From: Phaeobacter italicus
Lineage (GTDB): Bacteria; Pseudomonadota; Alphaproteobacteria; Rhodobacterales; Rhodobacteraceae
Length of the DNA: 64,000 nt
Assembly: GCF_001258055.1 (NCBI RefSeq)
Contig: NZ_CVRM01000031.1
Coordinates: 412,574 to 476,573, forward strand
Direction of reading: 5' to 3'
Below, in pieces: positions 35,214 through 45,905 of this stretch. Each line of letters starts with the position of its first letter. The stretch's first letter is position 1. The position numbers were made by a program, and so were the translations under genes. Below the pieces are notes generated by a model. It had not been told where the DNA came from and searched no databases. It saw only the letters and a list, made by a program, of their open reading frames with translations.

Positions 35214-37835
35214 ATGGCAAAGGAAAACGCCGCAGTGCAGAAAAGCGATCATGCCATGGATAAATCTACCCACGATGATGTGCCGGACTCCGTTCTGATC
35301 ACACCCACGGCGCCGATTGCCAATCATACCCACGGGGGGCGTGCAAAGTGTTTGCAGCGTCTGGTGCGGTTGGACCTGCCGGTGCCGACAACGGTTGCGC
35401 TGTCATTTGAGGCGGTCCATGCGATTGCCAACGGCGGAATGCCGGATCTGGCAGCGATTGTTGGCTGTTTTGCACCAGATGCGCTGCTGTGCGTGCGCCC
35501 GTCGTCGGAGGATCCCGACTGGGGTGGGCCGGGGGCTATTCTGAATATTGGCATGAATGATGCCCGGTATGTGGAGCTGTGCCAGTCGCTGGGGAGCGAG
35601 GCGGCAGCCGCGCTGTATCTGCGGTTTGTGCAGTCTTATGCCGTGCATGTCGCGCGGTTGGATCCCGATGCCTTTGATGATGTGGAAGACAATGGCCCGG
35701 ATGCCCTGAGCGAGGTGCTCAGTGCGTATGAGGCCGAAACCGATGAACCATTCCCGCAGGATCCGGCAGAGCAGTTGGCCGCGGTGCTGCGTTCTATGGC
35801 GCGGGCCTGGGAAGGAACATCGGCGCGGCTGTTGCGTCAGGCCAAGGGTGCCCCGGCGGATGCGGGGCTGGGCCTTGTGGTGCAGGAAATGGTGCCGGGC
35901 TACGGCCAGGGTGAATGCGGCTCTGGCGTGTTGCAGCTGGTCAACCCGGGCACCGGCATGCCGCAGATCACCGGTCGTTACCTGAGCCAGAGCCAGGGGC
36001 GGGACGCGCTTGGGGCGGGGACCGAGGCGTTGTATCTGGAGCGGGACGCGCGCGGGCCGTCGCTGGAAGAATCCGCGCCTGAGGCCTTTGCCGACCTGAA
36101 GGCCCATGCCAGCCTGATGCGGCGTCGGCTGCGCGAGGAAATGCAGGTTGAGTTCGTCATCCAGAGCGGCGGAGTTCATATTCTGGACGGTGTGCGCGTC
36201 ACGCGGACTGCACAGGCTGCGGTGCGGATTGCGGTGGCGTTGGCCGAAGACGGCATCATCCCGCGGGAAGAGGCGGTGATGCGGGTTGATCCGCGCATTC
36301 TGGCTGAGCTGTTGCACCGGCAGGTTGCACCGGACGCCAAGCGCGACGAAATCGGTCGCGGCATTGCAGCCAGCCCCGGCGCGGCCACCGGGCGGCTGGT
36401 GTTCACCGCAGCGGAGGCCCAGGCCAGTGCTGCCCGTGGCGAGCCCTGTATTCTGGTTCGGCGCGAAACCTCACCCGAAGATGTGCGTGGAATGCACGCT
36501 GCTGTTGGGGTTCTGACAGAGCGCGGTGGCATGACCAGCCATGCGGCGGTCATCGGGCGCGGCCTTGGCCTGCCGTGTATCGTTGGCGCGTCCAACATGA
36601 AATTCGACACAAGACGCAAGCAGCTGACCGCTGTGGACGGTCGGGTCTTCGTGCGCGGGGATATCATTACCATCGACGGCAGCAGCGGCGCGGTTCTGGC
36701 CGGTCAGCCCGAAATGTTGGAAGCGGCGGAAGATGGCGCGTTCCAGACGCTGCTGACCTGGGCCGACGATCAGCGTGACATCGGCATCCGTGCCAATGCC
36801 GACACCCCGGAGGACGCAGAGACCGCGCGCAAGTTCAACGCTCAGGGGATCGGGCTGTGCCGGACAGAGCACATGTTCTTTGAGCCGGGGCGTCTGACGG
36901 TGATGCGCGAGATGATTTTTGCCGAGACGTCAAAGGGGCGCGCGGCTGTCCTTGCGCGACTGTTGCCCATGCAACGTGATGATTTTCATGCGCTTTTCCG
37001 GATCATGGAGGGGCTGCCGGTTTGCATTCGCCTGTTCGACCCGCCGCTGCACGAATTCCTGCCGACCTCAAAAACCGGACAGCGTGAACTGTCCGAAGCG
37101 CTGGGGATTCCGGTGAGCGATGTGACCCGCCGGGTCGAGGAGATGGAGGAATACAACCCCATGCTGGGGCTGCGCGGTGTGCGGCTGGGGGTGACGGTTC
37201 CGGAAATCTACGACATGCAGGCGCGCGCCATTTTCGAGGCGACGCTGGATGCCTCCAAGGAAGGTGAGCCGGTGGTGCCGGAGATCATGATCCCGCTGGT
37301 CTCTGCCAAGCGGGAGGTCGAGCTGGTCAAGGCGCGCATCGATGCGGTTGCCCTCGCGGTCAAGGCGGAGCGCGGCGAAGATTTCACCTACCGGTTGGGG
37401 GTCATGGTGGAAACGCCCCGTGCAGCCCTGCGGGCGGGGGAAATTTCGCCGCATACGGCCTTTCTCAGCTTCGGGACCAACGATTTGACCCAGATGACCT
37501 ATGGCATGTCGCGCGATGATGCGGGGCGGTTCATGTCGGCCTATGTCAATCAGGGCGTCTTTCCCGAAGATCCGTTCCATGTTCTGGATACCGACGGGGT
37601 GGGGGAGCTGCTGAAACTGGGTGTGCAGCGGGGCCGGGCAGAACATCCGGACCTTACGCTGTCGATCTGTGGCGAACACGGCGGCAACCCCGAATCGATT
37701 GCGTTCTGTCGCGAAGCAGGGTTCGATTACGTGTCTTGTTCTCCGTTCCGGGTTCCCGTCGCACGTTTGGCTGCGGCGCAGTTGGCGATTTCCAGCCAAA
37801 TCGGAGATTCCAGAAAGAAATCCGCTAAATTGTAA
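35214..37835 (+). CDS. PEP-utilising dikinase, PPDK-like
   Basis: A protein of about 873 residues with the pyruvate phosphate dikinase layout: ATP-grasp-like N-domain, phosphohistidine domain and PEP/pyruvate TIM barrel. The phospho-His motif GGMTSHAAVIGRG, the barrel segments GIGLCRTEHMFF and SFGTNDLTQMTYG, and the catalytic-Cys motif CGEHGGNPESI are intact. The N-domain is divergent: VRPSSEDPDWGGPGAI stands where PPDK normally has VRSGA..SMPGMMDT. It is thus PPDK-related but may use another nucleotide or acceptor, or be non-canonical. The start is uncertain: 35214 (MAKENAAVQ) is used, 35256 (MDKSTHDD) and an earlier frame start at 35172 are alternatives; none has a clear ribosome site. Confidence 0.78.
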   Translation: MAKENAAVQKSDHAMDKSTHDDVPDSVLITPTAPIANHTHGGRAKCLQRLVRLDLPVPTTVALSFEAVHAIANGGMPDLAAIVGCFAPDALLCVRPSSEDPDWGGPGAILNIGMNDARYVELCQSLGSEAAAALYLRFVQSYAVHVARLDPDAFDDVEDNGPDALSEVLSAYEAETDEPFPQDPAEQLAAVLRSMARAWEGTSARLLRQAKGAPADAGLGLVVQEMVPGYGQGECGSGVLQLVNPGTGMPQITGRYLSQSQGRDALGAGTEALYLERDARGPSLEESAPEAFADLKAHASLMRRRLREEMQVEFVIQSGGVHILDGVRVTRTAQAAVRIAVALAEDGIIPREEAVMRVDPRILAELLHRQVAPDAKRDEIGRGIAASPGAATGRLVFTAAEAQASAARGEPCILVRRETSPEDVRGMHAAVGVLTERGGMTSHAAVIGRGLGLPCIVGASNMKFDTRRKQLTAVDGRVFVRGDIITIDGSSGAVLAGQPEMLEAAEDGAFQTLLTWADDQRDIGIRANADTPEDAETARKFNAQGIGLCRTEHMFFEPGRLTVMREMIFAETSKGRAAVLARLLPMQRDDFHALFRIMEGLPVCIRLFDPPLHEFLPTSKTGQRELSEALGIPVSDVTRRVEEMEEYNPMLGLRGVRLGVTVPEIYDMQARAIFEATLDASKEGEPVVPEIMIPLVSAKREVELVKARIDAVALAVKAERGEDFTYRLGVMVETPRAALRAGEISPHTAFLSFGTNDLTQMTYGMSRDDAGRFMSAYVNQGVFPEDPFHVLDTDGVGELLKLGVQRGRAEHPDLTLSICGEHGGNPESIAFCREAGFDYVSCSPFRVPVARLAAAQLAISSQIGDSRKKSAKL

Positions 37836-38004
37836 GGAAAACAAGGCGCTTTGCAGATCTGCGCGTTTGGCGGACTGGATCCTGTGGTCTGGTGCGCAGG
37901 GGTGTGCGGCTCTGTCGCTGGACGTTTTGAGGGTTTTCCACTAGGAGGTGCGTTCGCGTGACGTTGGGATGGCCGTGCGCGACCTTTCAAGTGGGGATGC
38001 CCTG

Positions 38005-38652
38005 ATGAAAATTCTGACTGTAGCTGCCGTATTCGCCGCCGCCTTGGCTGCCGCGAAAGATGTATATGCGGAAACTGGTTTGGACGCTCTGTTCGAACGT
38101 GAGCAATCGACACTCAGCGCTGTGCCTACGGGCCGGCTGAACAATTTCTTCAACTTCACCCGGCCTGCCAAGAAGGTGAAGCCAACCGAAGTTCAGTTCA
38201 CCAAAGCCTGGCTGGATACAATTCCCAAGGCCAAGGGCGATGAGAATTTTGCCTGCCTTGCAGAGGCGCTGTATTTCGAGGCCCGTGGCGAAAGCGTGAA
38301 GGGCCAGTTTGCGGTTGCCGAGGTGATCCTGAACCGGGTCAAATCCTCGCAATTTCCCAACAGCCTTTGTGGTGTGATCAATCAGGGAACAGGGCGCAAG
38401 TATCAGTGCCAGTTCACCTACACCTGTGATGGCCACGAAGAGGTCATTCGCGAAAAGACCGCCTATGAGCGCGTGTCCAAGGTTGCGCGCCTGGTGATGG
38501 ACGGGGCCCGGACGGGTCTGACCGATGGGGCGACCTATTATCACACCACAGCCGTGCGTCCGCGCTGGAGCAAGGCTTTCACCAAAACGGCCCGGATCGG
38601 TGTGCATCTGTTCTACCGCGATGATCGGTATCGTACTGCACTGAACAACTAA
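38005..38652 (+). CDS. Exported cell wall hydrolase (SleB family)
   Basis: A 215-residue exported protein: signal peptide MKILTVAAVFAAALAAAKDVYA, a basic linker, then a SleB/lytic hydrolase_2 domain from about residue 85 (CLAEALYFEARGESVKGQFAVAEVILNRVKSS, described). The catalytic Glu is expected in YFEARGE. Family members cleave peptidoglycan; in alphaproteobacteria they are thought to act in wall remodelling. The ATG at 38005 gives the signal peptide and has GGGG upstream. It sits alone between the PPDK-like gene and folB. Confidence 0.9.
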   Translation: MKILTVAAVFAAALAAAKDVYAETGLDALFEREQSTLSAVPTGRLNNFFNFTRPAKKVKPTEVQFTKAWLDTIPKAKGDENFACLAEALYFEARGESVKGQFAVAEVILNRVKSSQFPNSLCGVINQGTGRKYQCQFTYTCDGHEEVIREKTAYERVSKVARLVMDGARTGLTDGATYYHTTAVRPRWSKAFTKTARIGVHLFYRDDRYRTALNN

Positions 38653-38801
38653 GACTTGCATGGCGCAATGTGGCGGGGGCAGGAAAGCGACCCCGCGCCG
38701 CTTTCGGCCACTGGCATGGCGCTTGGAAGCCTGTTAACCGGGCCTCCAATGCTTATGCTGGAACACCACAGCAAAATCGCCAGTTCAGGGACCCGATTGC
38801 C

Positions 38802-39722
38802 ATGCCGTCAGAAATCCATCTCGCCTTTGCGCACCCGTCCGAGCGGTCGGAAGCGACAGCGCCCCGTGCGCCGCTGGACCGGATTTCTCTGCGCAATCAC
38901 ATCGTAGAGGTCGAGATCGGCGCCTTTCAGGCAGAGCGTGGCACCACGCAGCGGATCTGCTTTAACGTGGTCGTCGAAGTGACCCCGCTGCCTGCGGATC
39001 TGGATGATGATGTTGACCGCATCCTGTCCTACGATCGGGTGACCGAAGCGATTGCCCATGAGCTGTCTGAAGAGCGGCTGAATCTTTTGGAAACCCTGGC
39101 CGAGCGCGTGGCGGAGCGGATCCTGCTGGAGCCGCAGGCTGTGCGAGCCTTTGTGCGGATCGAAAAGCTGGACCGCGGTCCCGGTGCGCTGGGGGTGGAA
39201 ATTGTCCGCGCCCGCGATCAGGTCGCATCCGAGGTCGACAGCGAAGAGCGCCCGCATCCGCGTTTGATGTATCTGTCCAACAGCGCGATCGACAGCGCCA
39301 ACCTGACCGGCTGGATCGATCAGATGGAATGTCGCAAACGTCCGCTAATCCTATGTGTCGGCGCACATGAGCTGGCGACACCTCAGACGGGCCACAAATG
39401 GACCCAGCGGCGGATTGATCTTCTTGCGATTGAGCAGAACGCCTGGCGTCTCGCGGCAAAGGATGATCGCTGTGTCGTGGTTGCAACCCGGACAGAACTG
39501 GACTGGGCCATGAAAAACGGGCAGATTTGCGTCTGGGCGCCGTCAAAAATCGTTTTGGATGCGGTAGATGGCCCCTCGGCTGCGCCTTCTGATGCGGTGG
39601 CGTTGGCTGCTTGGTTTGCCGCCACATTCGAGGCGGGCGAAATGATTGTGATTGGTGCCGCGTTGCCCGACAATCCGGGCGTGCCGCTGCGCGCCGTGGA
39701 TGTGGAGCAGACACAACTGTGA
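38802..39722 (+). CDS. folB: Dihydroneopterin aldolase with C-terminal extension
   Basis: Folate pathway enzyme cleaving dihydroneopterin to hydroxymethyl-dihydropterin and glycolaldehyde. The FolB domain occupies about residues 25-145 (LDRISLRNHIVEVEIGAFQAERGTTQ..., then LSYDRVTEAI, LLETLAERVAERILL, VRIEKLDRGPGALGVEI). FolB is usually ~120 residues; here ~160 further residues follow (from HPRLMYLSNSAID) with no motif I recognise. Its stop overlaps the GTG start of folP. The ATG at 38802 is used because the upstream extension is not family-like. Confidence 0.9.
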   Translation: MPSEIHLAFAHPSERSEATAPRAPLDRISLRNHIVEVEIGAFQAERGTTQRICFNVVVEVTPLPADLDDDVDRILSYDRVTEAIAHELSEERLNLLETLAERVAERILLEPQAVRAFVRIEKLDRGPGALGVEIVRARDQVASEVDSEERPHPRLMYLSNSAIDSANLTGWIDQMECRKRPLILCVGAHELATPQTGHKWTQRRIDLLAIEQNAWRLAAKDDRCVVVATRTELDWAMKNGQICVWAPSKIVLDAVDGPSAAPSDAVALAAWFAATFEAGEMIVIGAALPDNPGVPLRAVDVEQTQL

Positions 39723-40714
39723 GCTATTACCGACCGCTGGTTCAGCACGGGGAAAACCGCCCCGAGGGAGCCTTGCCACTGATCAGTGGCGCGCTTTGGT
39801 TTACTGAGGTCGAGGTTCTGGATCGCGGCGCGCCGCCGCGGATCATGCCTGCGGGGTTGCTGCCTGAAGAGGTCCGTCACCGGTTGACCGCGCGGCGGGC
39901 CACGATTGCCGGGCTCGACATGACCCAGCCGCAGATCATGGGGATCCTCAATGTTACCCCCGACAGTTTTTCCGATGGCGGTCAGCACGACAACGTCGCG
40001 GCGGCCTGTGAAGCGGCGCTGCAGATGGTGGCTGATGGGGCGAGCATCATTGATGTCGGCGGCGAATCCACGCGCCCTGGTGCGGAACTGGTCCCCGAAG
40101 AGGAAGAGATCCGCCGAACAGCCCCGGTGATCGAGGCAATCCGGGCGCGATCAGAGGTGCCGATTTCCATTGATACCCGCAAGGCCGTTGTTCTGGCCGA
40201 AGCGCTTGAGGCTGGCGCAAGCCTGACCAATGATGTGTCGGGCTTTACCTTTGATCCGGCTCTGGCGCCATTGACGGCGCAGGCGGGTGTGCCGGCCTGC
40301 ATCATGCATGCACAGGGTGATCCGGCGACGATGCAGGATGATCCGACGTATGAGAACGTGCTGCTGGACGTCTATGATTTCCTGTCGGATCAGATTGACC
40401 GGCTAGAGGCAATCGGCGTTGTGCGCGAACAGATCGTGGTTGATCCCGGTATCGGTTTTGGCAAGACGCTGGACCACAACCTGACCCTGCTGCGCAATCT
40501 GAGCCTGTTTCACGGCCTTGGCTGCCCGATCCTGCTGGGTGTGTCGCGCAAGGGCTTTATCGGCAAGCTGGGCCATGAGCCGGATGCCGCCGCCCGTGCG
40601 CCGGGTTCCATTGCGGTAGGGCTTGCGGCCATCGGGCAAGGCGTGCAATTCCTGCGGGTGCATGATGTTGCCGAGACGGCGCAGGCGGTTCGCCTGTGGC
40701 AGGCCGTCCGATAA
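39719..40714 (+). CDS. folP: Dihydropteroate synthase
   Basis: Joins hydroxymethyl-dihydropterin pyrophosphate to p-aminobenzoate, the target of sulfonamides. The two diagnostic motifs are present: IMGILNVTPDSFSDGG and DVGGESTRPGA. The start is GTG at 39719, overlapping the folB stop (GTGA); it gives a ~70-residue N-terminal extension before the catalytic barrel (331 residues in total), as seen in related bacteria. FolB makes the aldolase product upstream in the same pathway, so coupling is sensible. glmM follows after 21 bases. Confidence 0.95.
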   Translation: MSYYRPLVQHGENRPEGALPLISGALWFTEVEVLDRGAPPRIMPAGLLPEEVRHRLTARRATIAGLDMTQPQIMGILNVTPDSFSDGGQHDNVAAACEAALQMVADGASIIDVGGESTRPGAELVPEEEEIRRTAPVIEAIRARSEVPISIDTRKAVVLAEALEAGASLTNDVSGFTFDPALAPLTAQAGVPACIMHAQGDPATMQDDPTYENVLLDVYDFLSDQIDRLEAIGVVREQIVVDPGIGFGKTLDHNLTLLRNLSLFHGLGCPILLGVSRKGFIGKLGHEPDAAARAPGSIAVGLAAIGQGVQFLRVHDVAETAQAVRLWQAVR

Positions 40715-40735
40715 GACCCCAACGAAAGGGCCGAT

Positions 40736-42082
40736 ATGCGCAAATTCTTTGGTACGGACGGTGTCCGTGGGACTGCCAATATTCATCCAATGACCGCAGA
40801 CATGGCCCTGCGCATCGGCGCGGCCGTGGGTCGGTACTTTCGGCGCGATGCGTCCGGTGTGCACCGGGTGGTGATTGGCAAGGACACGCGGCTTTCTGGC
40901 TATATGTTCGAAAGCGCGCTGACCGCTGGCCTGACCTCGACCGGGATGAACGTCCTGCTGCTTGGCCCGGTGCCAACCCCCGCCGTTGGCCTGATGACGC
41001 GGTCGATGCGGGCAGATCTGGGTGTCATGATCTCGGCCAGTCACAATCCGGCTGCGGACAATGGCATCAAGTTCTTCGGCCCCGACGGGTTCAAACTGTC
41101 TGACAGTGTCGAGATGGAGCTGGAAGCGCTGATCGAAGCGGGCGTTGAACCGGCTCAGGCCCAGAACATCGGGCGGGCCAAGCGGATTGATGATGCGCGG
41201 TTCCGCTATGGGGAGCGGGTCAAAAGCTCGTTGCCCCGCGACATTCGTCTCGATGGTCTGAAGGTGGTAATTGATTGCGCCAATGGGGCTGCGCATCGCG
41301 CCGCGCCAGAGATCCTGTGGGAACTGGGCGCTGATGTGATCCCGATCGGCGTGTCGCCGGACGGGACCAATATCAACCGCGACTGCGGCTCGACTCAGCC
41401 GGGAACCGCGGCAGAAACCGTCGTGGCTCATGGCGCCCATGTGGGGATTTGTCTGGACGGTGACGCGGATCGGGTGATCGTGATTGATGAGACCGGCAAG
41501 GTTGCGGATGGCGATCAGCTTATGGCCCTTCTGGCCAGCCGCTGGGCAGCCGATGGCCTGCTTGCCGGAAATGCGCTGGTGGCCACCGTCATGTCCAACC
41601 TCGGCCTTGAACGCCATCTGGCCGGGCAGGGCATCGGGTTGGAGCGCACCGCAGTCGGTGACCGCTATGTGGTCGAGCGGATGCGTGAAGGCGGGTTCAA
41701 TCTGGGGGGCGAGCAATCGGGCCATATCGTGATGTCCGATTATGCCACCACCGGAGACGGGCTGATGGCGGGGTTGCATTTCCTTGCAGAGATGGTGCGC
41801 TCTGGCCAGAAAGCGTCTGAGCTGGCCCAGCAATTTGCACCGGTTCCACAGCTGTTGAAGAACGTGCGTTTTGCCGCCGGGCAGACCCCGCTGGATACGG
41901 ACCGCGTTCAGAGTGCGATTATGGCTGCTGAAAAGGCGTTGGAGGGCAATGGACGCCTGCTGATCCGCAAGTCCGGCACCGAACCGCTGGTGCGGGTCAT
42001 GGCCGAAAGCGAAGACAGCGCATTGCTGGCGGAAACCGTCGATGCGGTGGTCGCGGCGGTCGAGGCTGCTGTATCGGAATAA
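40736..42082 (+). CDS. glmM: Phosphoglucosamine mutase
   Basis: Interconverts glucosamine 6-phosphate and glucosamine 1-phosphate for UDP-GlcNAc and thus peptidoglycan and LPS. The 448-residue protein starts [12 protein letters not shown]. The phosphoserine is Ser102 in [13 protein letters not shown], the metal site is [11 protein letters not shown] and the sugar loop GEQSGHIV; the C-terminal [12 protein letters not shown] binds phosphate. Downstream of folP as in many bacteria. A terminator follows. Confidence 0.98.
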   Translation: MRKFFGTDGVRGTANIHPMTADMALRIGAAVGRYFRRDASGVHRVVIGKDTRLSGYMFESALTAGLTSTGMNVLLLGPVPTPAVGLMTRSMRADLGVMISASHNPAADNGIKFFGPDGFKLSDSVEMELEALIEAGVEPAQAQNIGRAKRIDDARFRYGERVKSSLPRDIRLDGLKVVIDCANGAAHRAAPEILWELGADVIPIGVSPDGTNINRDCGSTQPGTAAETVVAHGAHVGICLDGDADRVIVIDETGKVADGDQLMALLASRWAADGLLAGNALVATVMSNLGLERHLAGQGIGLERTAVGDRYVVERMREGGFNLGGEQSGHIVMSDYATTGDGLMAGLHFLAEMVRSGQKASELAQQFAPVPQLLKNVRFAAGQTPLDTDRVQSAIMAAEKALEGNGRLLIRKSGTEPLVRVMAESEDSALLAETVDAVVAAVEAAVSE

Positions 42083-42106
42083 CCTGAAAAATCGACCAAT
42101 CCGATT

Positions 42107-42143
42107 GCCCCGTCTGTGGTTGTGCCGCAGGCGGGGTTTTATG
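42107..42143 (+). terminator. Intrinsic terminator after glmM
   Basis: The arms GCCCCG..CTGTGG and CCGCAG..CGGGG with a 5-base loop are followed by TTTTAT, about 25 bases past the glmM stop. Confidence 0.75.
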
Positions 42144-42164
42144 TTTGGGGGTGTTTCACCTGCA

Positions 42165-43076
42165 TCAGCGGCTGGATGCAAACAGCCGCCGTAAAGCGCC
42201 CAGCTGGCTCAGCCCCAGACCGCCCAAGATCAGCGCCATCGCGAGCAGCATCAACGGCGGCAGCGCCTCGCCCAGAAAGACAGCCCCCAGAACCACGGCC
42301 CAGACCGGCACCTGGTAATTGGTCAGGGTCATGAAGGTGGGGCCTGCCTCGCGCACCACGATGACACGCAGGAAATTGGCCGCCGCAGTCGGGACCAGGC
42401 CGAGAAAAGCCACCAGCAGGAGGGTTTGGTTGTCCGGGCGGGGCGGCGGGCCTTCGGCCAACCAGGCAACCGGAACGATGATGATACTGCCAATCACCAG
42501 CACCACAGCGGCAAGCCCGAGGGGATCCACAGCAGGCAGTCTGCGCGTCAGGATGGAGCTGACCGAATAGCAGGCCGCAGAGGACAGGCAGGCGATGCGG
42601 CCGTAGGTTTCCAGCTCGGCGCCGCTGCTTTCAAAGGCCTTGCTGCCGATCAACAGGGCAACGCCGACAAACCCGATGGCAAAGCCGATCAGCCGGCGCA
42701 GGGTCATCTGTTCGCCGGGGACAAAGACATGCGCAAGCGGCAGGACCATCAAGGGGATCGCCGCCATGCTGATGCCGGTAAAGCCAGAGGACACATGTTG
42801 CTGGCCCCAGTTGATCAGCATGAAGGGGACAGCGGTGCTGAAGACGCCAATGAGGCCGAGGGACAGCCAGTTGCGTTCTGCGTGAAACAGGCAAAAGCCA
42901 CGCCAGCCCCACACCGAGCAAAGCAGCAGAGCCGCAAAACCGATCCGCCCGGCGGCCAGCCAAAACGGCGTGATCCCGTCGAGCGCAATCTTGATCAGCA
43001 GAAATGTCCCGCCCCAGACAAAGCCGAGGATGGCAATCATCAGCCAGTAGCGTGGTGCGATGCTGCTTGTGCTCAT
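42165..43076 (-). CDS. EamA/DMT family transporter, copy 1
   Basis: A 303-residue inner-membrane transporter with ten hydrophobic helices in two EamA repeats (about 12-140 and 155-295). Recognisable segments are FVWGGTFLLIKIAL at the start and NYQVPVWAVVLGAVFLGE near the end. The start at 43076 overlaps the stop of the upstream hypothetical gene (ATGA), which is preferred over an ATG six codons earlier. It is clearly paralogous to the gene at 43652-44566 (shared HV.VPGEQMTLRR and GLVPTA). Exported solute unknown; metabolites or amino acids are typical of the family. Confidence 0.9.
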   Translation of the reverse strand: MSTSSIAPRYWLMIAILGFVWGGTFLLIKIALDGITPFWLAAGRIGFAALLLCSVWGWRGFCLFHAERNWLSLGLIGVFSTAVPFMLINWGQQHVSSGFTGISMAAIPLMVLPLAHVFVPGEQMTLRRLIGFAIGFVGVALLIGSKAFESSGAELETYGRIACLSSAACYSVSSILTRRLPAVDPLGLAAVVLVIGSIIIVPVAWLAEGPPPRPDNQTLLLVAFLGLVPTAAANFLRVIVVREAGPTFMTLTNYQVPVWAVVLGAVFLGEALPPLMLLAMALILGGLGLSQLGALRRLFASSR

Positions 43077-43516
43077 GATCGGCTCTTGACCCATTCACTA
43101 ACCGCGGTCTGAAAGAGATCGCGCGCTCGCGGCAGGATTGCCGGGTCCCTCATCTTGCGGTCAAGTATTTCGATCCGCAACTTCAAGGGGCGACGGTTAG
43201 ACGACGAGGCTCCGGTGAGTAGAGGGATTGCCTTTGTGAATAAGGCTATGGCTTTTGCATCTTCGCCAAGATCTGCCTGTGCGATGCCTTGATTGATCAA
43301 ATTGGTGGCGCGTTGGTGGTCGGTAAATAAAAAACCAGTAAACCGCAGACTGTTTTCGCATTTGTGCAACCTCTCATCCGCAGGGCGGCTGAATTTGTGG
43401 CATCCAGACGCGTAGAGGCTGAAGGAGAAAAAATAGATCCAAAAGCCCAGAAAGGTCCAGATCGCAATTGCCTTCAGCCATTGCTTGGGAGTGTCGCGCG
43501 GTTCAGTGCTGGGCAT
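43073..43516 (-). CDS. Hypothetical single-span membrane protein
   Basis: A 147-residue protein not matched to a family. It has one transmembrane helix near the N-terminus (about 16-38, AIAIWTFLGFWIYFFSFSLY), then a soluble domain with two cysteines (SGCHK, HKCEN) and a TPR-like stretch (INQGIAQADLGEDAKAIALFTKAIPLL). The ATG at 43516 has GAGGG 5 bases upstream; an upstream in-frame start is possible. Base composition is lower in G+C than its neighbours, and it is inserted between two paralogous EamA genes, with its stop overlapping the first one. Confidence 0.72.
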   Translation of the reverse strand: MPSTEPRDTPKQWLKAIAIWTFLGFWIYFFSFSLYASGCHKFSRPADERLHKCENSLRFTGFLFTDHQRATNLINQGIAQADLGEDAKAIALFTKAIPLLTGASSSNRRPLKLRIEILDRKMRDPAILPRARDLFQTAVSEWVKSRS

Positions 43517-43651
43517 GGGTCCCTCGTGCCGGTTTCCGCGCGACAAAACCCCGCCGGGTGGGCGGGGTCAATGGCAATTGCTTTGTTATCTATCGAACAG
43601 TTGGCGGTTTAGGCCGCGCGCGGGTGGCGGCTGCCAGGGCATTGACGGTTG

Positions 43652-44566
43652 TCAGGGTCGTTGTCTGTGTGCCGGTGCCCGCGACAGGACAAGCCCGCCA
43701 AGGATCAGCGCCAGCGCGGCAAACAGCTGCGGCGGAAGGCTTTCGTTCAGAATGAGCGCGCCAAACAGAACGGCCCAGACTGGCACCTGATAGTTCACTG
43801 TCGACAAAAAGGCAGGCCCGGCGCTGCGGGCGACCTGAACCAGCAGAACCTGCGCCAATGCGGTTGGGACCAGACCAAGATAGGCCACCGCCAGCAGCGC
43901 ATCGCGTGGTGGCAGGTTCTGGGGCAGACCTTCCTGCCACAGCGCGGCGGGCACGATGATCAGGGCGCCGCAGCTCAGCGCGGCAGCAGAGAGCGACAGC
44001 ATGTTCACCTGCGGGCAAAGCCGGGTGATGATCGAGCCGATGGCATAGCACAGCGAAGCGCCAAGGCAGGCGAGACGGGCCAGCGATTCAAAATCCGTCC
44101 CGGCAGAGCGGAAGGCATCCAGCCCGATCAGAACCACAACTCCGGCAAAGCCAATGAGGAAGCTGATGGTGCGGCGCAGGGTCATCTGCTCTCCGGGCAC
44201 CAGAACATGCGCCAGCGGCAGCACAAACAGTGGCACCACCGCCATGCAGACCCCGGCAAATCCGCTGGCCACATAGGTCTGCCCCCAGCTGAGCAGGCTA
44301 AAGGGCAGCGCATTGGTAAAAAATCCCATCCCAAGGGCGCAGACCCAGATGATCCTGCCGTCCCGGGTGCGCAGCGACGGCAGGCCGATGCCCATTGCGT
44401 AGACCAGCACCAGAAGGCAGAGCGCTGCACTGAAAATCCGCAAGGCGGCAATGCTCATCGGACCAAATCCCTGCAGGGCGACCGTGACCGCCATGAAGGA
44501 GGCGCCCCAGATCACACCTAGGAAAAGCAGCTTGGCCCAATTGGCGGCGCCGGGGGAGTTGTTCAT
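43652..44566 (-). CDS. EamA/DMT family transporter, copy 2
   Basis: A 304-residue ten-helix transporter with two EamA repeats and start MNNSPGAANWAKLL at 44566. It shares long stretches with copy 1 (LPLAHV.VPGEQMTLRR, YLGLVPTALAQ, VNYQVPVWAVLFGALILNE). Tandem duplication with divergence is the simplest origin. Substrate unknown. Its 3' side is separated from the hypothetical gene by 135 bases. Confidence 0.9.
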   Translation of the reverse strand: MNNSPGAANWAKLLFLGVIWGASFMAVTVALQGFGPMSIAALRIFSAALCLLVLVYAMGIGLPSLRTRDGRIIWVCALGMGFFTNALPFSLLSWGQTYVASGFAGVCMAVVPLFVLPLAHVLVPGEQMTLRRTISFLIGFAGVVVLIGLDAFRSAGTDFESLARLACLGASLCYAIGSIITRLCPQVNMLSLSAAALSCGALIIVPAALWQEGLPQNLPPRDALLAVAYLGLVPTALAQVLLVQVARSAGPAFLSTVNYQVPVWAVLFGALILNESLPPQLFAALALILGGLVLSRAPAHRQRP

Positions 44567-44688
44567 TACGATACCTCAATCACTGGCAGCTTGCCGGTTT
44601 GCCGGAAAACTGCGCTGCTGCTGACAAATCGGGGAGGGCGCGGCCCGGCCTATCGGCCGGGCGGCAGGTCTGGAAAATGGCTTTCGGA

Positions 44689-44720
44689 AGAAAAAGGGCG
44701 CCCCAATGAGGAGCGCCCTG
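44689..44720 (-). terminator. Intrinsic terminator of ilvC
   Basis: The stem AGGGCGC(C)CC / GG(A)GCGCCCT with a short AATGA loop is followed on the minus strand by TTTTTC, 37 bases after the ilvC stop. Confidence 0.85.
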
Positions 44721-44756
44721 CAGAGGATAAAGCGCGCGGACGAACCCGCAGGCGCC

Positions 44757-45860
<1,104 letters not shown>

Positions 45861-45905
45861 TCAGAAAAATTGCAATGGTCATTCGTCGTTGATCCAAATA
45901 TAGTC

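Noticed and set aside
32663..35215. An 850-codon minus-strand frame over glyS
   Set aside because: Fully antisense to glyS, which has clear family motifs end to end. No recognisable domain in the antisense product.
44642..44661. Hairpin GCCCGGCC / GGCCGGGC upstream of the second EamA gene, considered as a terminator
   Set aside because: No T-run on either strand, and a better terminator for ilvC lies at 44689-44720.
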